From Akkermansiaceae bacterium (GTDB lineage Bacteria > Verrucomicrobiota > Verrucomicrobiia > Verrucomicrobiales > Akkermansiaceae): a stretch of 64,000 nt of DNA. Of this stretch, positions 58,742 to 64,000 are shown one piece after another (position 1 is the stretch's first letter; each line of letters opens with the position of its first letter). Made by a program: the position numbers and the translations under genes. The stretch covers positions 1 through 64,000 of the forward strand of contig CAJIZY010000006.1 of assembly GCA_905181965.1 (NCBI GenBank). The letters run 5' to 3'. The notes beneath the pieces were generated by a model, which searched no databases, was not told where the DNA came from, and was given only the letters and a program-made list of their open reading frames with translations.

Positions 58742-58817
58742 AGCTGTGGATTGATTTAGAGGGAGAGAAACACTTTTGGAGGACTCATCAGCGATAATAA
58801 GCCTGCTGAAGCCTAGT

Positions 58818-58940
58818 ATGGAGATAAAATGGGTGATTTTAGCAATGAGCTTTATGAGCGGAGTAGGGGAACGAAAAACTGCGGGATTCTTCGGGCGGCT
58901 ATTTTTTAGGGAGATAGATGGGTTGGCTTTTACCGTTTAA
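58818..58940 (+). CDS. Possible 40-residue small protein
   Basis: ATG 58818 to TAA 58938-58940 encodes 40 residues beginning MEIKWVILAMSFMSG, which is hydrophobic enough for a short signal or membrane segment, with an FFGRLFFREID middle. There is no convincing ribosome-binding site. A hairpin (58932-58951) with a T-run overlaps its stop, which is why it is listed. It is antisense to nothing and sits between two minus-strand genes. Chance is a real alternative. Confidence 0.22.
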   Translation: MEIKWVILAMSFMSGVGERKTAGFFGRLFFREIDGLAFTV

Positions 58941-58951
58941 AGACGGTTTTT
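58932..58951 (+). terminator. Short hairpin with T-run near the small ORF
   Basis: ACCGT, TTAAAG loop, ACGGT, then TTTT on the plus strand. It overlaps the stop of the possible small ORF and lies just after the stop of the minus-strand DUF1080 gene at 58959, which lacks the U-run on its own strand. Confidence 0.4.
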
Positions 58952-58958
58952 AGTTCCT

Positions 58959-59558
58959 CTACTTAACTAGCTTGATCCTCATTTTTCGGAACTTGATCCA
59001 GCCTGCGTGGCCTTCGGCGCCATAGGTTTGAATGGCGAAGTGGCCTGGAGCGAGGTGCTTTGCGAGGCGTTGAGCATCTTGGTAATCAACAATTTGTTTC
59101 CCATTGAGCCAGACCTGAATATGAGGGCCGAGAGCTTTTATACGCAGTGAATTCCAGACTTTGGGCTTCCGAAATTCATCTTTGGCGTCGCCCTTGTCCA
59201 GCCAGTCATTGAGATAGAGACCCACAGGTTCATCAGCCGCACCTCGCCCGATGTTAACTTGAAGGCGATCACCTCTTTGTTCCGAATGATAGCGGAGATA
59301 GATACCGCTATTATATTTGCCGTGTTCATCAATTTTGAAGTCTAGACTGAGATCGAAGTCTTGATATTTCGCTTTAGAAATCAGGAGGCCAGAGCGCTTG
59401 GGGTCGCCATCCTGACCGCCTGAGAGGGTGCCATCTTGGTAAGACCACTTAGCGCTCCCTTTAGCGGTCCAATCATCTAGGGAGTCGGAGGGAAATAGCG
59501 AGAGCTCTTCAGAGTGAAGAATGGAACCTGAAAAGATGAAAATGAGAAGACGGATCAT
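58959..59558 (-). CDS. Secreted DUF1080 protein
   Basis: The 199-residue protein has a short signal peptide (MIRLLIFIFSGSILHSEE). The DUF1080 jelly roll has DSLDDWTAKGSAKWSYQDG, LISKAKYQDFDLSLDFKID, YNSGIYLRYHSEQRGDRLQVN and the C-terminal HFAIQTYGAEGHAGWIKFRKMRI. It is shorter than the protein at 13349-14239 and more like the stand-alone jelly rolls. A glycan-binding or glycosidic role is assumed for the family. The gene is 117 bp downstream of the Gfo/Idh/MocA gene on the same strand, and co-transcription is likely. Confidence 0.85.
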   Translation of the reverse strand: MIRLLIFIFSGSILHSEELSLFPSDSLDDWTAKGSAKWSYQDGTLSGGQDGDPKRSGLLISKAKYQDFDLSLDFKIDEHGKYNSGIYLRYHSEQRGDRLQVNIGRGAADEPVGLYLNDWLDKGDAKDEFRKPKVWNSLRIKALGPHIQVWLNGKQIVDYQDAQRLAKHLAPGHFAIQTYGAEGHAGWIKFRKMRIKLVK

Positions 59559-59675
59559 TGAAGTGCTAAATTAGGGAATCAGTTGTGAATTTTTTAATGA
59601 AATAGAGAGTTATTATTCGCTAAGGTAAGCTGGGAATTTTTGGATTAGGGTGAAGAGCCTTAACAATTACTATGT

Positions 59676-60647
59676 TTATTTCTGCGCTGCCTTGGCGAGA
59701 ACTTCGTTGATGGTTACGGCTTTGCCTTCCCGGCGTTTACTTTCATCGGCGGCTTCCATAAAAGCGAACAATTCAATGGTCTCAGCTGCTGAAACGGGCG
59801 GCTGCTTTGTCTTGAAAAATCTTATGACCTCGGCAACCAAGGGGGCGTATCCATCATAGGCTCCGACAAGGGTCTCTTCACCCTTCGAGTTTCGAGCGAC
59901 GCCAGAGTAGCCTTTACCTTCTCTGAAGATACCAGTTCGGCCACCTTCCCAAGTGCCCTCAACCTCGATCAACCCCTCGGGGGTCGTTCTGCGAATCACT
60001 GACTGGCATCCAGTTCCCATTACCGTGAAGAGTGACTCACAGCCGTGGACGCCATACCAGAAAAGATCAGGATGGTGAGGTTCGATTTTGGCTGGACTGG
60101 AACAGCGAGCGTAAGTGACTTTTCCAATTGAGCCTCCGCGAACAGCCTGGGTGCTTTTCCCGTATCGAAGCGAGGAGGATGAGAAGATCGGGACTCCGGC
60201 CTTTTTGGCAAGGTGGTAGATTTTCAGAGTGTCACTGAGACTTCCAGCAACGGGTTTGTCTAGAAAGAGGGGTAGGCCTGCCGCAATAACTGGCCTCGCT
60301 TGGGCAAGATGGGGCCGACCGTCGACACTTTCGATCATAACGGCGTCTACTTTTCCGCAGAGTTCTTCAATCGTTTGACAAATCTCTACCCCAAAGTTTT
60401 GCTTCAGAGTTTTGGTGTAACCATCGACTCGTGAGATGCTAGATTTGATATCAGGGCTTCCACCTTTGAATGCTGCGACCACTTTGGCTCCCTTTATGTG
60501 GTCCTTTGCAGTTGCATCATTAATGATCTTCGTGAAAGCCGTGACGTGAGAGGTGTCGAGGCCAATCAGGCCAATCCGGATGGGGTCTTTGGCGATGGCA
60601 GGCGTGAAGACTAAGAGACTGCAAAAGATGATTATGAATTTTTTCAT
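59676..60647 (-). CDS. Exported Gfo/Idh/MocA-type oxidoreductase
   Basis: The 323-residue protein has a signal peptide (MKKFIIIFCSLLVFTPAIA), so it should work outside the cytoplasm, unlike most of its family. The NAD(P)-binding Rossmann site is PIRIGLIGLDTSHV, the EKP-like motif is LFLDKPVAGS (the usual Glu replaced by Asp), and the C-terminal domain has YPLVAE-like region LVAEVIRFFKTKQPPVSAAETIELFAFMEAADES. The family usually oxidises or reduces sugars with NAD(P). In PVC bacteria periplasmic members exist and are often near DUF1080, as here. The D in the EKP motif may affect catalysis. The substrate is unknown. Confidence 0.87.
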   Translation of the reverse strand: MKKFIIIFCSLLVFTPAIAKDPIRIGLIGLDTSHVTAFTKIINDATAKDHIKGAKVVAAFKGGSPDIKSSISRVDGYTKTLKQNFGVEICQTIEELCGKVDAVMIESVDGRPHLAQARPVIAAGLPLFLDKPVAGSLSDTLKIYHLAKKAGVPIFSSSSLRYGKSTQAVRGGSIGKVTYARCSSPAKIEPHHPDLFWYGVHGCESLFTVMGTGCQSVIRRTTPEGLIEVEGTWEGGRTGIFREGKGYSGVARNSKGEETLVGAYDGYAPLVAEVIRFFKTKQPPVSAAETIELFAFMEAADESKRREGKAVTINEVLAKAAQK

Positions 60648-60785
60648 TTGTTGATCACTAAATGGTTAATTTGATGAGGAGTAGATCATAAACATCTATG
60701 CCGTCATCATTATTTTTATTTCTAGGTTAGAGGATAGTTCTGAAAGATCAGATCTTGGTTAGGTAAGAGGAAAGAAATCTTTCTG

Positions 60786-61265
60786 GTGACTATTTTGGCT
60801 TCGCTACTTGTAGCGCTTAGCGATCCATGCGAAACAACCTCAGGATACGGGATGGACGGCATTAACATTTTTCGGCTAATTGGAGTTTGCGGATTGTTGG
60901 TTGCGGCTTGGTGCGTTGAGGTCGTCGGTTTCGCTACCTTTCGGAGCGAAGTGAGCAATGGTCCACCAAAAATGAATGTTGTGGATTTTGATAAAGATTT
61001 TTCTAAAGAGGGTAGTGGTAAACTGCTAATTGGATCTGGTCATGACATTAATTTGCCGTTTGTCTCTCCCAATGAGGCTCAGAAGCGAATAGAGAAGCAT
61101 CAAAGAAACAAATGGCTGGGCTTGCTGGCAGGATTCGCGGGAGCGTTCGGGGTTTTTTCTTTTGCTAATAAGATTTGGGACGATTGGGTAATCTCAATCA
61201 CTTGTGTGATGTTCGGGCCTCTCGGAGTAGCTTGGGGATTGAGAAAATCACATGGGAACGGTTAA
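60786..61265 (+). CDS. Small integral membrane protein of unknown function
   Basis: The frame is 159 residues from GTG 60786; an internal ATG at 60852 (MDGINIFRLIG) is an alternative that keeps the first membrane segment. Hydrophobic stretches are FRLIGVCGLLVAAWCVEVVGF, WLGLLAGFAGAFGVFSFA and WVISITCVMFGPLGVAW, so two or three membrane helices flank a loop (TFRSEVSNGPPKMNVVDFDKDF) and a basic stretch (EAQKRIEKHQRNK). No family is recognised. It is divergent from the Gfo/Idh/MocA gene, and its stop is followed by a hairpin. Confidence 0.6.
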   Translation: MTILASLLVALSDPCETTSGYGMDGINIFRLIGVCGLLVAAWCVEVVGFATFRSEVSNGPPKMNVVDFDKDFSKEGSGKLLIGSGHDINLPFVSPNEAQKRIEKHQRNKWLGLLAGFAGAFGVFSFANKIWDDWVISITCVMFGPLGVAWGLRKSHGNG

Positions 61266-61280
61266 TCTTTAAGGAACGTT

Positions 61281-61300
61281 CGGCTTTCTGCAGAAAGCTG
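61281..61300 (+). terminator. Hairpin after the small membrane protein gene
   Basis: CGGCTTTC, loop TGCA, GAAAGCTG form an 8-bp stem (one G-U) beginning 16 bases after the TAA at 61265. The core GCTTTCTGCAGAAAGC is a perfect palindrome. No strong U-run follows, so termination efficiency is uncertain. Confidence 0.4.
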
Positions 61301-61434
61301 AGATTTCCTAGTAGACGAAGGGAGGCTATTACCTTGCGAGATTCGTGAGATCTGTTGTGATCGATCCAAAACTCCATGCAGAGTTGTCGAAGTAAAACTT
61401 TCGCTTTGTTTGGTCGATCGTTAAAGTTTCCGCC

Positions 61435-63066
61435 ATGCGGATCGTTGTTTTTGTGCTGCTTTTTCTCAGCAGTGGTCTTTCTGGAAAGTTGACGATCAGC
61501 TGGAAGGAGAACTTTTTAAGGATCAACGACGACCGGAATCCGGGCGGGGCACTTGAGGTTTGGTATCTTGAAGCCTACTGCCGTCCGGGATCAACTGATC
61601 GGGAGTGGAATGAGACTGTGATCGATCATAAGACCAAGCTCCTTTCTGCGACTGAAACTGAAATTAAACGCAGACGCATACGGAGCTGATGGCGTGATCA
61701 TTGATCATCTAATTAAAGCTGAGGGAGATAAGGTTTCATTTCGTCTTATTGCTAAGAACCCCACCGGTCAGAAATCTGAGGCCCATTGGGGCCAACCTTG
61801 TATTCGGGTCGGAGAGTTTACGGGGACCCGCAAGGATGCAAACAAGTATGCTTACCTCAAGGACTCATTTGTGTTTCTCAATGAGAAAAAATCTTTCATG
61901 CCCACTGATAACTGGGCGACAAGTGCGCGTTACCTGCCGGGCCAAGTTTGGTGTCCTTGTCACGTTCCCAAAACGGATCTCAACCCGCGCCCGCTTTCAA
62001 TGGACCAACCTTCAAATGGATTGATTGGCTGTATTTCTGCCGATAAAAAATGGTTGATGGCCACGGCTTGGGATCCTTATCAGGAGCTTTTTCAAGGAGT
62101 GATTCGTTGTCTGCATTCGGACTTTCGGATCGGTGGTTTGGAGGTGGGTGAAGAGAAGATAATTCGGGGTGCCATTTATGTAATGGCGAATGACGTTTCG
62201 ACGCTCATAAAACGGTATGAAGAAGATTTCCCAGCTCAGGTTCGACGTCACCGAACTCTCAGCGACCCCGAGGTGGTTGCGGGGGATCCTGTTTCGGGGA
62301 AGCGCGTTTCGATCACGACTCCTGACTATTCGGGGACAAATGTCCACCATACCCTCTATCTTCCAGAGAACTGGAATCCGGATTGGAAGGAAAAGAAGAA
62401 GAGCTACCCATTGATCGTGGAATATTCTGGGAATCGGGCTCCCTCGCTTGGCTCTAGTGGGCGAGTTGAAGATTCGGTTTTGGGGTATGGCTTAAGTAGT
62501 GGTGAGGCGGTTTGGCTAAATTTGCCATTTGTGGATGCGAACGCTCAAATGGTAATAATTGGTGGGGCGATGAAGCCGCAACAACTGCCTACGCCAAGAA
62601 GGTTGTTCCGAAAATTATGGCAGAGTATGGAATCGATCCTGATCGCGTAATTCTTTGTGGGTTTTCACGTGGAGCGATTGCTGTCAACTATATCGGCTTG
62701 CATGATGATGAGATAGCAGCTTTGTGGTCGGGCTTCGTGACGCATGACCATTATGACGGAGTGAAGGAATGGCGGGGCACGAAGTGGGGAGCTCCGCTTC
62801 CGATTTATCGGAAGGCTGCTGCTGAAAGATTTAAAAGAATCAATGGGAGACCAGTTTTAATCTGTCAGAATGGTGGGACCAGCGAGATTCGTAAAGTGAT
62901 AGGTTCGCCCGAAAATGTTTCTTTTTTGGATGTTGATACGAGAGCGATTTTTGGAATCTACCCCACAGAAACAAGAATTCATCCTCACACTGATCGGTGG
63001 CTTTTGAAGCCAAGTGCTCAGCGGAATAAAGTTTTAGACTGGATGGAAAAATGTGGCTTTTTTTAG
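61435..63066 (+). pseudogene. Secreted prolyl-oligopeptidase-like hydrolase with two frameshifts
   Basis: A signal peptide (MRIVVFVLLFLSSGLSG) starts at 61435. The frame changes near 61660 (IK to LNADAYGADGVIIDHLIKAE) and again near 62550 (ANAQ to NGNNWWGDEAATTAY), each by a single base, so the whole chain is readable in three pieces to 63066. The N-terminal half is a beta-rich domain with HWGQPCIRVGEFTGT and QVWCPCHVPKTDLNPRPLS. The catalytic part has ILCGFSRGAIAVNYIGLHDDEI, a G-F-S-R-G nucleophile elbow, and a C-terminal HPHTDRWLLKPSAQR with the His. It resembles prolyl-oligopeptidase or xylan-esterase hydrolases near sulfatases in this phylum. Two indels suggest decay or sequencing error. 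Confidence 0.75.
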
Positions 63067-63125
63067 AACGTGCTAACTTGAAAATTTGAAGGAACTGGGG
63101 CGGGGTTTCTGTTCCTTGTAAATCT

Positions 63126-64000
63126 TTATTTAATCGTGCCAGCTTTGGGTTGCCCAGCGAGTGGAGTGTGCGCTTCATCGATGATAGCGACCATTTCCTT
63201 GACGATTTCCGGTTGGTCTTTTGCCAGGTCTTTCTTCTCGAAGGGGTCATCTGTAAGATTATAAATTTCAAGCGGAGACATGCCTCCGCTCTTCTTGGCT
63301 TGGCGGTAGGCTTTCCAATTTCCTTTGCGAACCGCTTGGGAAAAGATGGTTTGGTTGTCACCTTTGCAGAACTCGAAGTAGAGAAAGTCGTGTTTCTTTT
63401 GTTTCTTCCCCTTTAGAAGAGGAAGGAAGGAAATGCCATCGATGTTTTGGGGGATTGGTTGTTTGGTGAGTTCGGCCATTGTGGGAAGGATATCCCAGAA
63501 GGCACTAATATGATCGGTGGTGTGACCGGGATCGATGATCGCGGGCCAACGGACGAGCATAGGAGTGCGAATGCCGCCTTCATGCATATCTCGTTTCATG
63601 CCACGAAGTGATCCAGTGGAATTCCAGAAGCGAGGATCGTGTCCACCTTCGCGGTGGGCACCGTTGTCGGAAGCGAAGATGATGAGGGTGTTATCGGCAA
63701 TTTCATAGTGATCGAGGAGCGCTAGGATATCACCAATTTGGTTGTCGAGGTTCTCGATCATGGCTCCAAATCCTGCAATGGGATTAACCACCTCAGGAAC
63801 TGTTTCGATACCGTCACCACCGTGGACCCGGTATTTCCCAATAATCTTATCAAACTGCGGGTATTTCTTACGCCACTTAGAATGGAGTTCTTTGGGCGCA
63901 TGCATGGCAGCGTGGGGAACGGCTGTTGGGATGTAGCAAAAGAAAGGTTTTTTGCTTTTTGCATTCGATTCAATGAACTGCATGGCGTGGTTCATGATGA
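63126..64000 (-). CDS. Sulfatase (arylsulfatase A-like), C-terminal part, 5' end outside window
   Basis: The frame is open at the window end, so the N-terminus with the formylglycine Cys motif is missing. The remaining part has FFCYIPTAVPHAAMHAPKEL, IIFASDNGAHREGG (late metal site), GSLRGMKRDMHEGGIRTPMLVRWP and DHISAFWDILPTMAELTK, typical of GALNS/arylsulfatase A-like family S1 sulfatases, ending with PLEIYNLTDDPFEKKDLAKDQPEIV. These hydrolyse sulfate esters of polysaccharides after export. It lies next to the frameshifted hydrolase and converges with it, 59 bp apart. Its 3' end is intact. Confidence 0.9.
   Translation of the reverse strand, partial: IMNHAMQFIESNAKSKKPFFCYIPTAVPHAAMHAPKELHSKWRKKYPQFDKIIGKYRVHGGDGIETVPEVVNPIAGFGAMIENLDNQIGDILALLDHYEIADNTLIIFASDNGAHREGGHDPRFWNSTGSLRGMKRDMHEGGIRTPMLVRWPAIIDPGHTTDHISAFWDILPTMAELTKQPIPQNIDGISFLPLLKGKKQKKHDFLYFEFCKGDNQTIFSQAVRKGNWKAYRQAKKSGGMSPLEIYNLTDDPFEKKDLAKDQPEIVKEMVAIIDEAHTPLAGQPKAGTIK

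Noticed and set aside
1-64000. Global reassignment of TGA to an amino acid
   Set aside because: Many genes end properly at TGA (652, 9066, 14239, 18269, 41371, 42918, 48422, 53777) with no continuing homology, so recoding must be site-specific.
1-64000. CRISPR arrays, tRNA/rRNA genes, IS elements, phage
   Set aside because: No regularly spaced repeats, cloverleaf sequences, transposase genes or inverted-end elements were recognised by eye; a tRNA scan would be decisive.

Overview
The window looks like chromosomal DNA of a free-living, probably marine, member of the Verrucomicrobia (PVC superphylum). The evidence is the gene families: paired PSD1-type cytochrome/DUF1549/DUF1553 and DUF1501 proteins, a PVC-type dehydrogenase with a C-terminal haem c site, several DUF1080 proteins, many formylglycine sulfatases, CRTAC1/ASPIC-UnbV lipoproteins, a PEP-CTERM tail ending in Arg residues, and a recurring Ser-x-Asp-Leu-x-x-Trp module. 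Nearly every product has a Sec, Tat or lipoprotein signal. No rRNA, tRNA, CRISPR array, IS element or phage gene was seen.

Layout. 1-9066: partial DUF1501 gene, frameshifted sulfatase, cupin, frameshifted PVC haem protein, decayed PQQ-propeller gene. 9132-16979: secreted isochorismatase-like hydrolase, two DUF1080 proteins, SGNH hydrolase, two alpha/beta hydrolases and a PQQ propeller. 17235-24558: calcium-repeat surface protein, the PSD1-DUF1501 pair, and an AA10 polysaccharide monooxygenase. 24632-33268: three LamG paralogues, one in a broken CotH/lamin-tail giant and one with a PEP-CTERM anchor. 33624-40040: two convergent CRTAC1 lipoprotein genes and an AraC/XylR-type regulator. 40381-52009: DUF3500 protein overlapping a protein with two HExxH motifs, a five-domain ThuA/SGNH/dehydrogenase/HEAT/cupredoxin protein, CE15-type esterase, serine hydrolase and double sialate O-acetylesterase-like protein. 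52053-56631: a repair and redox group (spermidine-synthase-like enzyme, MsrB-MsrA, SMUG1-like glycosylase, DUF3293, DUF2237, thioredoxin-like protein). 56684-64000: ABC-F ATPase, DUF1080, Gfo/Idh/MocA protein, frameshifted hydrolase and a partial sulfatase.

The most exciting signal is three genes with a single in-frame TGA where an uninterrupted protein is expected: both CRTAC1 paralogues at the same alignment position (Asp-Leu-TGA-Ser-x-[LF]-Trp), and a thioredoxin-like protein (Gly-Cys-Val-TGA-Asn-Asn-Gly). In each case the TGA is followed 17-19 nt later by a GG of a small hairpin loop (GGUC, GGUC, AGGUU), the geometry of a bacterial SECIS element; E. coli fdhF has GGUC about 18 nt after its UGA. 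UGA is an ordinary stop for many other genes here, so context-dependent selenocysteine insertion is the best reading, giving three putative selenoproteins in 64 kb. No sel genes are in the window.

Separately, six genes carry true frame changes. Most look like single-base indels (sequencing error or decay), but the sulfatase shift at 1909-1927 resembles the prfB programmed +1 site. Together the genes suggest an extracellular lifestyle of degrading sulfated, acetylated and glucuronoylated polysaccharides, with a periplasmic redox network.
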